Shown: positions 7,968 through 17,265, counted from the first letter of the stretch. The stretch is DNA of 64,000 bases from Clostridium_AF sediminicola (GCF_050402865.1 NZ_BAABMF010000001.1:558001-622000); one strand, 5' to 3'. Numbers and translations: made by a program. Notes: generated from the letters alone by a model not told the origin.

Positions 7968-8624
7968 TTATTTCAGTTGTGTTTCTTCAAATAATCTATT
8001 TTCCATCTTAAAGTAATATTTATCTTCTTTCACATCAAACTTCCCTTTTCCAGAAGTTATCTGCATAATCTCTTTATTAAATTTCTCTTGCTCAGATTTT
8101 TCTAGAAATAAATTCAAACTCACAACATCAGTATAAGCTGTATTTTCAATAAACCATTTATTTTCAGAACACATATATTGGATTTTTCCCAAAAGGTCAT
8201 AAGAAATTGATACTATGACCTCATTACCAAGGACTTTTTCTACTATACCAGCTGCTTCAATAGCTTTTGATGCCCCATTTGAATATGCTCTTGTTAGTCC
8301 TCCAGCTCCTAACAATATTCCTCCAAAGTATCTTGTAACAACAATAACCACATCTGTTATTCCTCTTTTCTTAATAACTTCCAAAACAGGAATTCCAGCA
8401 GTTCCTTGAGGTTCACCATCATCACTATACCTTTGTATTTCCATTTTCTTTCCTATTGTATACGCAAAAACATTATGCCTTGCATCTTTATGATTTTTCT
8501 TAATAGTATTAATATATTCTTTAGCTTCCTCTTCAGAATAAACTCTCTTAACATATCCAATGAAAATTGATTTCTTTATTTCAATTTCAACAGAAGATTC
8601 CTTGAGTATTGTAAAGTATCCCAT
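7968..8624 (-). CDS. IMPACT/YigZ family protein
   Basis: A 218-residue member of the UPF0029/IMPACT family. The N-terminal domain shows IKKSIFIGYVKRVYSEEEA, KDARHNVFAY, YSDDGEPQGTAGIPVLEVI and VTRYFGGILLGAGGLTRAYSNG; the C-terminal DUF1949 ferredoxin-like domain follows from about residue 140. Bacterial members are soluble and their biochemical role is not settled; eukaryotic IMPACT binds GCN1. Its ATG directly abuts the stop codon of the HEAT-repeat gene (TAAATG), so the two are translated from one message. Intact and of normal length. Confidence 0.92.
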   Translation of the reverse strand: MGYFTILKESSVEIEIKKSIFIGYVKRVYSEEEAKEYINTIKKNHKDARHNVFAYTIGKKMEIQRYSDDGEPQGTAGIPVLEVIKKRGITDVVIVVTRYFGGILLGAGGLTRAYSNGASKAIEAAGIVEKVLGNEVIVSISYDLLGKIQYMCSENKWFIENTAYTDVVSLNLFLEKSEQEKFNKEIMQITSGKGKFDVKEDKYYFKMENRLFEETQLK

Positions 8625-9290
8625 TTACTCCTCCTTAAACCCCATAATATTCAATAATTTTTCGCCTTCTCTAAGAAGATAATCTTTTTTCCATATATTT
8701 TTTAATTTAATAACATGTTCAATGGCTTTATTGCTATGTAAATTTTGTAACCCTTTTATTGAGTATAAAACAACCTGAGGGTTTTCATCATATAATGCCC
8801 TTATTAGATGCTCTTCACACTTTGAATCATTTAATTTATTCATAGCTGAAATAGCCATTCTTCTAACATTAACTATTTTATTTACAGATGCTTTTATCAG
8901 AACCTTTAAAGAGTCTGGATCTTTTAACTCACCAAGTATCCAAACCGCTTTCTGTTTTTCATTAGGAGAAAAGTCAGCATAGTTTTCGTTTATGTATTTA
9001 ATTAATTTCTTCTGAATAACAATATTTAAATTTTGAACAATAAGACTTTTTTCATCCTTACTAGCTGAATTGATTGTCCTAAAAAATTCATCTATCGAAT
9101 TGTTTTTTATAAAATATCTAAATTTTATTTTTCCATTTATTATGTGTTTCTGAATTATTGACTTATCTAAATTTCTTATCCTTGAAATAGTATCAATACT
9201 TTTCCCTTCTAGAAATAAAAAATATGAGATATCTTCTTCAGAATAACTATCAATATATTTCCAATTGAATTCAATTAATCCCTTTTTCAT
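8625..9290 (-). CDS. HEAT-repeat protein with an N-terminal helix-turn-helix-like segment
   Basis: A 221-residue cytoplasmic protein. Residues about 105-200 contain three HEAT-type helical repeats (NEKQKAVWILGELKDPDSLKVLIKA, NVRRMAISAMNKLNDSKCEEHLIRAL, NPQVVLYSIKGLQNLHSNKAIEHVI quoted only as pattern: each has the A/L-x3-LG-x-L-x-D/N signature). Residues about 20-60 (FLFLEGKSIDTISRIRNLDK) look like a resolving helix-turn-helix. Such repeats are protein-binding scaffolds; the partner is unknown. Translationally coupled with the IMPACT gene downstream and 13 bases after the MocR gene upstream, so all four genes from the nucleotidyltransferase to yigZ may share a message. Confidence 0.7.
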   Translation of the reverse strand: MKKGLIEFNWKYIDSYSEEDISYFLFLEGKSIDTISRIRNLDKSIIQKHIINGKIKFRYFIKNNSIDEFFRTINSASKDEKSLIVQNLNIVIQKKLIKYINENYADFSPNEKQKAVWILGELKDPDSLKVLIKASVNKIVNVRRMAISAMNKLNDSKCEEHLIRALYDENPQVVLYSIKGLQNLHSNKAIEHVIKLKNIWKKDYLLREGEKLLNIMGFKEE

Positions 9291-9303
9291 AACTCACACC
9301 TTT

Positions 9304-10701
9304 CTAGAGAATGTCATTAATAATATTGATTCCTCTATCTATCTGATAAATATCTGCTTGTGAAAATCCTATTTTAAAGTATTTTAAACCATCTTCACTA
9401 TTCAAATAATAAATAACACCTGGAGTTATAAGAACATTTTTTTCTTTGCAACCATTAAATAAATCTATACAGTTTATTTTATCACCTTTGATTTCAACGA
9501 AAAAATTTAATCCTCCATTTGGGTTATACAAATTCACTTTATCTTTAAGAACATTATTAAACTGATAAAGCAAAAATTCATATCTTTTTTTATATTCTTC
9601 ATTTAAAAAATCAATATGTTTTTTCCAAAATCCTTTTCTAATATAAATATCTAATGCCCTTTGCATAAGTGAAGATGTAGTCCTATCGGTATTTATTTTT
9701 AATGTTTGAATTATTTCACTAAACTTCTTTGGCGGAATTATATATCCAATCCTAATTCCTGGTAGAAAAATTTTTGAAAAACTTTTAATGTAAATAACTC
9801 TATCATTTTTGTCCATACTTTTTAGAGAGTTATATTTTATCTTATCATTATAAATTATGTCTGATAAATAATCATCCTCGATAACAAAAAAGTCATAAAT
9901 TTCAGCTAATTCTAAAATCCTTTTTTTCTTTTCAATACTATATGTAACCCCCGTTGGATTTTGAAAATATGGCATCATATAAAAGCATTTAACCTTATTC
10001 TTCTTTAGAATTTTTTCAAAGTTATCAATGTCTATACCATCTGTATCCATATTGATTTCAATTATATTAGCTCTTCTCCATTTAAAAACATTTATAGCTC
10101 CACTATATGAAGGTTTTTCAATAATAACATTATCATTCACATTAATTATTGCTTTTGAAATAATATCAATACCTTGTTGAGCTCCAGAAACAATTAAAAT
10201 ATTCTCAGGATCCACTTTATTTTCCCAAAAATAATTACTTACACTTTCCCTTAACCCTCTATATCCTAGAGCATCCTGATATATAAATGCTTCCGACCCA
10301 TCTCTATCTAAAACTTCATTCAAAACATTCTTAAATGTTTGTACAGGAAAAAATTCTGAACTAAGAGTTTCTCCAGTAAAATCTATAAAATTTTTCAAAT
10401 TTCCTCTAATCAACTTTTTATATGCACTTGAATATTCTTTTAAAATATTCCTTTTACCTTCTTTTCTCTTAGCATAGGTTCCACTACCCATTTTCTTTTT
10501 AGCATATCCTTCATTTTCTAATAATTCATATGCTTTCACTATTGTTACAGTATTTACCTCTAAAAATTTCGAATATTTCCTAATTGTAGGAAGTCTTTCT
10601 CCATCAGCTATGCAATTATTATTAATAAGTTTTTTAATATGTTGTGAAATCTGCTTATATTTTGGTAAATCTTCCTTAAAATTAATATAAAATTTTTTCA
10701 T
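9304..10701 (-). CDS. MocR-type transcription regulator (GntR helix-turn-helix fused to aminotransferase)
   Basis: About 465 residues. Residues 1-75 form a GntR-type winged helix (YKQISQHIKKLI, GERLPTIRKYSKFLEVNTVT, AYELLENEGY); the rest is a fold-type I aminotransferase domain with GAQQGIDII, MPYFQNPTG and the PLP lysine in SFSKIFLPGIRIGY. MocR regulators bind PLP or a PLP adduct and often control a neighbouring gene. The start ATG I choose follows GGAG by 6 bases; an ATG four codons upstream lacks a ribosome site. It begins next to the nucleotidyltransferase stop codon, so the two are coupled. No pdx genes are nearby, so it need not be a PdxR. Confidence 0.85.
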   Translation of the reverse strand: MKKFYINFKEDLPKYKQISQHIKKLINNNCIADGERLPTIRKYSKFLEVNTVTIVKAYELLENEGYAKKKMGSGTYAKRKEGKRNILKEYSSAYKKLIRGNLKNFIDFTGETLSSEFFPVQTFKNVLNEVLDRDGSEAFIYQDALGYRGLRESVSNYFWENKVDPENILIVSGAQQGIDIISKAIINVNDNVIIEKPSYSGAINVFKWRRANIIEINMDTDGIDIDNFEKILKKNKVKCFYMMPYFQNPTGVTYSIEKKKRILELAEIYDFFVIEDDYLSDIIYNDKIKYNSLKSMDKNDRVIYIKSFSKIFLPGIRIGYIIPPKKFSEIIQTLKINTDRTTSSLMQRALDIYIRKGFWKKHIDFLNEEYKKRYEFLLYQFNNVLKDKVNLYNPNGGLNFFVEIKGDKINCIDLFNGCKEKNVLITPGVIYYLNSEDGLKYFKIGFSQADIYQIDRGINIINDIL

Positions 10702-10714
10702 TGTATACTCCATT

Positions 10715-11605
10715 TTATAAATAATAAGTATTTTCTTCTATTAACATTTTCTCATTAATTTTAAATTCTCTCTTGGACTTCTTAATTATATCAGCTGAAT
10801 ATAATTTATTTAATATATGTTCAGATTTTATCTCAAAATTTCTAAAAAATTCATCTTTTTCAATCTCTTGTGCACTTAGCAATTTATCTTTAGTTGCCAT
10901 AAAACTTAAAAGTATTGATGTATAGTTCTTAAGATTTTTATCTATATCATTTTCAATATAACATATCAATTCTTCTATAGATTCTTTCATTTTATCTTTA
11001 CTTAATAATTTTTCAGCATAATATTTGAATTCATCATTTAGATTTATACATACCCTCATAGTATCTTTGCTAATCATATATCCTGAATAATTCACAAATA
11101 ACTTAGAATATTTTTGCATGCAATTTGTACTTTCACAAAAAGCAGAGTATATACTATCATTGGAAAGATACTTTTTACATACATCTAAACTTTTTAATAG
11201 CAAGCCTAAGTATACTAAATTCCACTTTTGTCTTTCTAAATCAGGATAGTATCTACCATTATCAAATCTTTCTGTAACCTGATAGTCATTAGAAAAAACT
11301 AATTTTGATGATGATAACATTCTATGAAGAAATCCTCCCATTAAATCTTCTTCATGGAATTGCATGAATTTTTGTTTACTTATTAGCTTTATATGAATAG
11401 GAATATTTTTTTCTTCTGTATAAATATTTTCAATCTTCTTTCTATACCCTTCAATTATAACAAACAAATCAATATCAGAATCTTCCCAAAGATCTCCAGA
11501 TACCATACTGCCAAAAACCATTACAGCAAGAATCTCATCATTTTTTTTCAATTTTTCAATTATTGAGTTAAACGAACTTTGATAATCAGCAATAACATTT
11601 TTCAA
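10715..11605 (-). CDS. Nucleotidyltransferase-domain protein
   Basis: A 296-residue protein with an N-terminal polymerase-beta-type nucleotidyltransferase domain: MVFGSMVSGDLWEDSDIDLFV gives the GS motif and the DxD metal ligands (about residues 29-48). The C-terminal two thirds are helical and could be a substrate-binding domain of the kind seen in aminoglycoside adenylyltransferases, ending in a possible winged-helix segment. Substrate unknown; it could modify a small molecule, tRNA or protein. It uses a TTG start behind AGAGGTG. It is the first gene of a run with the MocR regulator, the HEAT protein and yigZ. Very AT-rich, a little more so than flanking housekeeping genes. Confidence 0.7.
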   Translation of the reverse strand: MKNVIADYQSSFNSIIEKLKKNDEILAVMVFGSMVSGDLWEDSDIDLFVIIEGYRKKIENIYTEEKNIPIHIKLISKQKFMQFHEEDLMGGFLHRMLSSSKLVFSNDYQVTERFDNGRYYPDLERQKWNLVYLGLLLKSLDVCKKYLSNDSIYSAFCESTNCMQKYSKLFVNYSGYMISKDTMRVCINLNDEFKYYAEKLLSKDKMKESIEELICYIENDIDKNLKNYTSILLSFMATKDKLLSAQEIEKDEFFRNFEIKSEHILNKLYSADIIKKSKREFKINEKMLIEENTYYL

Positions 11606-11665
11606 AATAACACCTCTAATTATTCATTCTATTTTATTATAATAAATTTAATAATTATATTACCA

Positions 11666-13459
11666 TTAACTATTATCAACTTTATACTGGATTAATTTAT
11701 TAGCTGCTTCAGCGTCCACCAAAGCTTTTATCATTGTTCCATCATTCATATACTCTTCTGATAAAACTTTGCATTTATTATGAATATATGCAACTGAAGC
11801 ACCTTTGTCATAAGGAATTAAATATTCTTCTTCCTTTACTTTCCAAGGCAATAATTTTGTAGCTTCTTCCATTAATTCCTCTAGATTTATATCTTCTAAA
11901 GCACTAATTTTCATACAAGGATATTGGAATTCATCAATATTAATTTGTAGTAATTCCATCTCCTGGACTTTATCGACCTTATTGAACGCTAATAACATAG
12001 GCTTATCAAAAGATTCTAATTCCTTTAATACTTGCCATACTGCATTAATTTCTTCCAACATGGTGTCAGATGATGAATCAATAACATGTATAAGGATATC
12101 TGAATTAATTACTTCTTCTAAAGTTGATTTAAAAGCTTCAACCAAATCATGAGGTAATTTTTTAACAAATCCTACAGTATCAGTTAATGTAGCAACTCTA
12201 TTGTCTGGTAAAAGAATTGCCCTAGTCGTAACATCTAAGGTAGCAAACAACATATCCGCTTCAAAAACCTTTTCTTTATTAGCAGAATTTACTGATGAAT
12301 ACTTTGAACATAATTTATTTCTCAAAGTAGATTTTCCTGCATTAGTATAACCTACAAGAGAAATTTTAGGAATATTATCCTTTGTTCTTTTCCCCCGTTG
12401 AACTTCTCTTACTTTTTTTACCTTTTTAAGTTCTTTAAGTAGATCATCAATTCTATTCCTTATATGTCTTTTATCAGTTTCAAGTTTTTTTTCACCTGGT
12501 CCTCTAGTTCCAATACCCCCTCCAGTTCTTGAAAGTACCGTACCAAGACCTGATAATCTAGGAAGCCTATATTTCAATTGTGCAAGCTCAATCTGAATCT
12601 TTGCTTCTTTGCTTTTAGCTCTCTTTGCAAAGATTTCTAATATTAATGTTGTTCTATCAATTACTTTTGATCCAGTAAAGTCTTCGAGATTTCTTATTTG
12701 AGACGCTGACAATTCATCATCGAAAATAATCACATCTGCTTTTTCTGCCTGCCTTAACATTGCTAATTCAGCGACCTTTCCTTTTCCAATATATAATGCT
12801 GAATCAATTTTATCTCTTTTTTGTAATATTCGACACACTGTATTTATATTACAAGCAGATGATAGTTCTTCTAGTTCTTGCAAACTCTCTTCTGATTCAA
12901 TTCCAACTAGTATAGCCCTTTCAATATCTTCTTCAATAACTTCATGACTTTTCATAAATTTTTCAATCTCATCAATTTTTTCTGATAAATTTAAACTCAG
13001 AGCTTTTTCTATACTCATTGGGGCTAATTCTTCAGTTATTAAAAGATTATCTTTAAATCCACAAAATCCAATACTTAATCCATTGATAGTACCTTCATCT
13101 ACCCCAACAGCTACTATAGCATCTAATTTTAATTGAAGTAATGCTGATAAATCGATTGCAGACAACATTGGATTACCATTTGGATGTGTATGGATAACCC
13201 TAACACCAGATAATTTTTTATCCTTCAAATCAATTAACGGTAATTCCACTGAAGCACTATCACCTATTGAAACATTTATTACTTTACCCTTTCTATTAAT
13301 AGCAACACTAATTTCCTTTTTTATTTCAAAAGAAATTTCAGCTATAATTTCAATCATTTCATAATTTGCTATAGACTCTTTATCAACCTTTAATTCATAT
13401 ATTTTATCTAATCTATTTAATACAGAATTCTTTATTCCTATAATATTTCCATCAACCAT
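11666..13459 (-). CDS. hflX: Ribosome-associated GTPase HflX with N-terminal JAMM-like extension
   Basis: About 597 residues. The C-terminal two thirds are standard HflX: nucleotide-binding N-domain (GKGKVAELAML, DDELSASQIRNLE, KIQIELAQLKYRLPRL), the glycine-rich GTGGGIGTRGPGEKKLE-type linker with coiled coil, and the G domain (GYTNAGKST G1, DTVGF G3, NKVD G4). HflX binds ribosomes and rescues or splits stalled or hibernating ones. The first ~190 residues are extra compared with short HflX and contain E49 and H90-T-H92-P-x6-S100-x2-D103, the spacing of RadC/JAMM metalloproteins. Start ATG at 13459 follows GAGGTGG; an ATG ten codons upstream lacks a ribosome site. Divergent from hpt. Confidence 0.93.
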   Translation of the reverse strand: MVDGNIIGIKNSVLNRLDKIYELKVDKESIANYEMIEIIAEISFEIKKEISVAINRKGKVINVSIGDSASVELPLIDLKDKKLSGVRVIHTHPNGNPMLSAIDLSALLQLKLDAIVAVGVDEGTINGLSIGFCGFKDNLLITEELAPMSIEKALSLNLSEKIDEIEKFMKSHEVIEEDIERAILVGIESEESLQELEELSSACNINTVCRILQKRDKIDSALYIGKGKVAELAMLRQAEKADVIIFDDELSASQIRNLEDFTGSKVIDRTTLILEIFAKRAKSKEAKIQIELAQLKYRLPRLSGLGTVLSRTGGGIGTRGPGEKKLETDKRHIRNRIDDLLKELKKVKKVREVQRGKRTKDNIPKISLVGYTNAGKSTLRNKLCSKYSSVNSANKEKVFEADMLFATLDVTTRAILLPDNRVATLTDTVGFVKKLPHDLVEAFKSTLEEVINSDILIHVIDSSSDTMLEEINAVWQVLKELESFDKPMLLAFNKVDKVQEMELLQINIDEFQYPCMKISALEDINLEELMEEATKLLPWKVKEEEYLIPYDKGASVAYIHNKCKVLSEEYMNDGTMIKALVDAEAANKLIQYKVDNS

Positions 13460-13522
13460 TTTTCCACCTCTTACTTTAAACATTTTCATTAAATTTAAGA
13501 TAGTTGCAATACTACTTTTCCC

Positions 13523-13551
13523 TTGACAACTTTCATTTTATTCTATACTAT
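13523..13551 (+). promoter_or_regulatory. Sigma-A type promoter for hpt
   Basis: TTGACA (13523-13528), 17-base spacer, TACTAT (13546-13551), followed 41 bases later by the hpt start codon with its GGAGG site. A consensus -35 and near-consensus -10. Confidence 0.6.
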
Positions 13552-13592
13552 TATAGCATTATTGTAAATATTTTTGACTTGGAGGATTATAT

Positions 13593-14120
13593 ATGGATAA
13601 CAAAAAGATAAATGTTCTTATCAACGAAGAAGAAATTGCTCTTCGCATAAAAGAATTAGGTGCAGAAATTTCAAATGATTATAAAGGCAAAAAAGTTTAT
13701 ATACTCTCCCTACTTAGAGGTAGTTTTATTTATACTGCAGATTTAGTAAGAAATTTAGACTTGCCTACTAAAATCGGTTTTATGACTACATCTAGCTATG
13801 GTGCAAACGAAGAATCTTCCGGTGAAGTAAAAGTTGTATCTGATATTCCTGATAATCTTGAGGGATGGGATGTATTGATTGTTGATGATATAATAGATAC
13901 TGGCTATACTATGAAATTTGTAATAGATCATGTAAAAAAATTAGGTGCTAATGATGTAAAAACTTGTTTGTTCCTAGATAAGCCTTCAAGAAGAAAAGTT
14001 GATTTAGTTCCAGATTATCGTTGTTTTGAAATAGAAGACGTTTTTGTTGTTGGTTATGGGTTAAATTATGGAGACTTTTATAGAAATGTTCCTTATGTTT
14101 TTAATTGGGAGAGCGAATAA
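13593..14120 (+). CDS. hpt: Hypoxanthine phosphoribosyltransferase
   Basis: Purine salvage enzyme that joins hypoxanthine (and guanine) to PRPP. The 175-residue protein carries the PRPP-binding loop VLIVDDIIDTGYTM, the LSLLRGSFIYTADLVR loop, the flexible-loop segment MTTSSYG and the C-terminal FVVGYGLNY. Good GGAGG site before the ATG, and its own terminator right after the stop codon, so it is monocistronic. In some relatives hpt adjoins tilS and ftsH; here it is isolated between hflX (divergent) and a PBP gene. Confidence 0.95.
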   Translation: MDNKKINVLINEEEIALRIKELGAEISNDYKGKKVYILSLLRGSFIYTADLVRNLDLPTKIGFMTTSSYGANEESSGEVKVVSDIPDNLEGWDVLIVDDIIDTGYTMKFVIDHVKKLGANDVKTCLFLDKPSRRKVDLVPDYRCFEIEDVFVVGYGLNYGDFYRNVPYVFNWESE

Positions 14121-14150
14121 ACAAATTGCACAATTGCAATTTGTTTTTCT
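14121..14150 (+). terminator. Intrinsic terminator of hpt
   Basis: Stem ACAAATTGCA (14121-14130) with TGCAATTTGT (14135-14144), four-base loop, followed by TTTTCTTT; begins directly after the hpt stop codon. Confidence 0.8.
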
Positions 14151-14201
14151 TTATTTCTTTAGTCAAAAATTTTAACAATATGTATATATTTTATCCACCT
14201 A

Positions 14202-14230
14202 TTATCAAATCAAGAGAAATGGTGTATAAT
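14202..14230 (+). promoter_or_regulatory. Promoter for the PBP1A gene
   Basis: TTATCA (14202-14207), 17-base spacer, TATAAT (14225-14230). The resulting leader of about 97 bases contains an 8-bp hairpin (CCACAAAA at 14249-14256 with TTTTGTGG ending at 14283). Confidence 0.5.
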
Positions 14231-14333
14231 TTTAACTGAGCAATAGAACCACAAAAGTTATATAAATGTGAATGTTTTTGTGGAAAATCTTTATATACAA
14301 AATATACGAATAATTCATTAAGGAGGATTACAT

Positions 14334-17219
14334 ATGTCTCAAAATAAAAAGAGCCAAAAAAAAGAAAAAAAACCTAAAAAGAAGCGTTTTATGGCTCTTA
14401 AACTAATATTACTGTCCATACTTATCGCATTCTTATTTGGATGTACAGTATTTGCTGGAATTGGGTTAGCTATGATTCGTTCAGCTCCGGACCTTGATAT
14501 GAGTGAAATAATTACCTACGATGAACCATCTAAGATTTACGATGATCAAGGGCAATTTATGGATGAAGTAAACACGGAAAAGAAAAGAACTGTTATAGAT
14601 ATTAATGATATGTCAGATTATGTAAAAAAAGCAGTTGTCAGTGTTGAGGATGAAAGATTTTACACACATCAAGGAATAGATCTTAGAAGAATATTTGGAG
14701 TAATATACTACGATATTAGGGACTATCTTTCTGGAAGTAATTCTAATCCTGCAGGTGGTTCAACTCTTACTCAACAATTACTTGTAAACACAATTTTTGA
14801 ACGCGGAACTACCCTTACTGAGAAAATTCAAAGAAAATTTCAAGAGATTTACTTAGCTTTACAATTGGAAAATGAAATAAGTAAAGACGACATTTTAGAA
14901 GCTTATATGAATACATTTTATTTAGGAGGCAAAGCTATCGGTGTTGAGGCCGCAGCTAATCAATATTTTGATAAGTCTGCAAAAGAACTAGATATGCTTG
15001 AAAGCGCCTTTATAGCAGGTCTTACACAAAGTCCTTCAAGATATTATCCATATTCTATAACATCAAGATTTGGAGTATATCCAATTGATACTGATACAGA
15101 AGAAGTTCCAAAATATATTAAAAGAACTCGAACTGTATTATACACAATGAAAAAAAATCAAGTTATATCTGAAGAAGAATATGATAAAGCTATTGAAGAA
15201 GTAAATAGCTCGCCAATTACTGCCAACCTTTACAAAATGTATTTAGACGGTATAATTTCAAAAGATTTCTATGGCGCAGGCTTAAAAGAAAATAACATTG
15301 AATCTGAAAATGTAGCTTCAAATTTGCTGTTACTTTATAACAAAGGCTACATAACAAAAGATTTTTATGACGCAAATGTAAAAAAATTATATAAAACTGA
15401 AGCAATAGAGTATTTAAATACCCGACTACAAGTAGCAACAGAGGCAAAAGATGAAGCTGCTATAGCTCGTATTACAAACTCTATAGGAAAATTAAAAGAA
15501 GAGTCTTCTTATTTAGCTGAAATTAATTCAGATATTAATGGTGGCGATTTCTTAACTAACGAAAGTCCAAATTATGAATATAGCTCCCTTGTATCCAGTT
15601 TAGATTTCCAAGCTGCCCTTGGAAGCAAATTAATATTAAGCCCTACTGGTACATCTGAAAAATACAATTTTGAATGGTTCTCAAGACCTGTTGTTAATAG
15701 TGTCAAATCAGATTTAAAAGAAAAATATAATTTGAGCGATGATGAAGTTGATAATATGATTATCAATGGTAATTTAAAAATTTATAGCACTATGGATAGA
15801 AATCTGCAAAATGAAACACAAAAAATATTAGATGCTGATGATTATTATAGATACCTTAATGTTTCACCAAAACCAGGTCCTGATGGAACATTACAACCTC
15901 AAGCTTCTGCTGTTGTTGTTGACTACCATTTAGGTGAAGTTAAAACAATTATTGGAGCAAAATATGATCAGCCTGCTAATTCTTTAAACAGAGCAACTGA
16001 TGCATATGTACCTTCAGGTTCTAGTATTAAGCCTCTATCTGTATATGCACCTGCAATCGATACTAAAGTTTTAACTTCCGGTTCAGTAATAGAAGATTCC
16101 CCATTAGAACCAGCTTTGAGCAAAAAATATAAAGGTTGGAATCCTAAAAATAGTCCAAATAAATATTACGGATATGTGACTATGAAAGAAGCATTAAAAA
16201 AATCCATAAATGTTGTAGCTGTTAAAATACTTGATAAAGTTGGAGTTTCAAAAGGTGCAGAATATGCTGAAAAATTCGGATTGACTTTTAAAAATCCTAA
16301 TGAAAAAGCTTTTTCTTCTTCTGTTGCATTAGGACAATTCACTGGAACAAATACATTTACTATGGCAAATGCATACGGAGTTTTTGGTAATGAAGGTATG
16401 TACACAGAGCCAAGACTTTATACAAAAGTAGTCAATAGACAAGGTAAGGTCATTCTTGAAACAAAAGTAGAAACTCGAGAAGTTATTACTCCTCAAACTG
16501 CATTTATTATGCATGATATGCTGTATGGTCCAACTCATGGAGGTACTGGTAACAGAATAAACCTTACGTATAAATCAACTTTACCAACTATAGTGGGTAA
16601 AACAGGTTCAGCTACTGACTTTAAAAATTTATGGTTTTGCGGACTTACACCTTATTATTCTGGTGCAGTATGGTTAGATAACCCTTTTAAATGGAAAATT
16701 TATAGTTCTGATGCTGCATATGTCTTCGGTAAAATTATGGCTGTTGCGAATAATGGCAAAGAGCCAAAAAAAATACCTAGACCAGATGGTGTTGTTTATG
16801 CAAAAGTTGATATCGATTCAGGTCTTTTACCAACTGAACTTTCTTATATAGACCCAAGAGGGAATAGAGTTAAAGGATTTTATTATATTTCAGGTACTGT
16901 ACCAAATGAAAAAGATAATGTTCATGTAGAAGCTGAAGTAAATTCACAAAACGGATTACTTGCTACTGAAAATACTCCTGATGAATTCAGAGAAAAAAGA
17001 GTATTCATTACAAGAGATTATGATCCAACTGTAAATTTGATTGATCAGCAATATGTACTGCCAACAGAAATAGATGATACTTTACCACCTGCACCTGAAG
17101 TACCTGAGGAGCCAGGTGATGATACAGATACCCCTGAAAATCCAGGCGACTCAAATAACACTGACGGTACAGATACACCAACTGATTTGCCATCTGACAA
17201 TACTGATCCTAATGATTAG
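14334..17219 (+). CDS. pbpA: Class A penicillin-binding protein 1A (glycosyltransferase/transpeptidase)
   Basis: Polymerises and cross-links peptidoglycan at the outer membrane face. 961 residues: a lysine-rich cytoplasmic start, one membrane helix (about 22-48), the GT51 domain (E105 in VEDERFYTHQGID; GGSTLTQQLL; YMNTFYLGGKAIG) and the transpeptidase domain with S563-SIK, SIN after 620 and K756-T-G. It is longer than most PBP1A because of a 170-residue insertion (about 290-470) holding two copies of a motif like GIISKDFY / GYITKDFY. The tail after about 905 is an acidic Pro/Thr/Asn-rich disordered stretch. An in-frame 12-codon open stretch follows the TAG stop. Own promoter and terminator; the symbol is a family label only. 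Confidence 0.94.
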   Translation: MSQNKKSQKKEKKPKKKRFMALKLILLSILIAFLFGCTVFAGIGLAMIRSAPDLDMSEIITYDEPSKIYDDQGQFMDEVNTEKKRTVIDINDMSDYVKKAVVSVEDERFYTHQGIDLRRIFGVIYYDIRDYLSGSNSNPAGGSTLTQQLLVNTIFERGTTLTEKIQRKFQEIYLALQLENEISKDDILEAYMNTFYLGGKAIGVEAAANQYFDKSAKELDMLESAFIAGLTQSPSRYYPYSITSRFGVYPIDTDTEEVPKYIKRTRTVLYTMKKNQVISEEEYDKAIEEVNSSPITANLYKMYLDGIISKDFYGAGLKENNIESENVASNLLLLYNKGYITKDFYDANVKKLYKTEAIEYLNTRLQVATEAKDEAAIARITNSIGKLKEESSYLAEINSDINGGDFLTNESPNYEYSSLVSSLDFQAALGSKLILSPTGTSEKYNFEWFSRPVVNSVKSDLKEKYNLSDDEVDNMIINGNLKIYSTMDRNLQNETQKILDADDYYRYLNVSPKPGPDGTLQPQASAVVVDYHLGEVKTIIGAKYDQPANSLNRATDAYVPSGSSIKPLSVYAPAIDTKVLTSGSVIEDSPLEPALSKKYKGWNPKNSPNKYYGYVTMKEALKKSINVVAVKILDKVGVSKGAEYAEKFGLTFKNPNEKAFSSSVALGQFTGTNTFTMANAYGVFGNEGMYTEPRLYTKVVNRQGKVILETKVETREVITPQTAFIMHDMLYGPTHGGTGNRINLTYKSTLPTIVGKTGSATDFKNLWFCGLTPYYSGAVWLDNPFKWKIYSSDAAYVFGKIMAVANNGKEPKKIPRPDGVVYAKVDIDSGLLPTELSYIDPRGNRVKGFYYISGTVPNEKDNVHVEAEVNSQNGLLATENTPDEFREKRVFITRDYDPTVNLIDQQYVLPTEIDDTLPPAPEVPEEPGDDTDTPENPGDSNNTDGTDTPTDLPSDNTDPND

Positions 17220-17265
17220 AATACAGATAATGTTAATGAGTCTGAAAATAATAATTAGATAGAAA

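Noticed and set aside
17074..17262. 62-codon plus-strand frame overlapping the PBP1A tail
   Set aside because: Out-of-frame reading of a low-complexity tail with no ribosome site.
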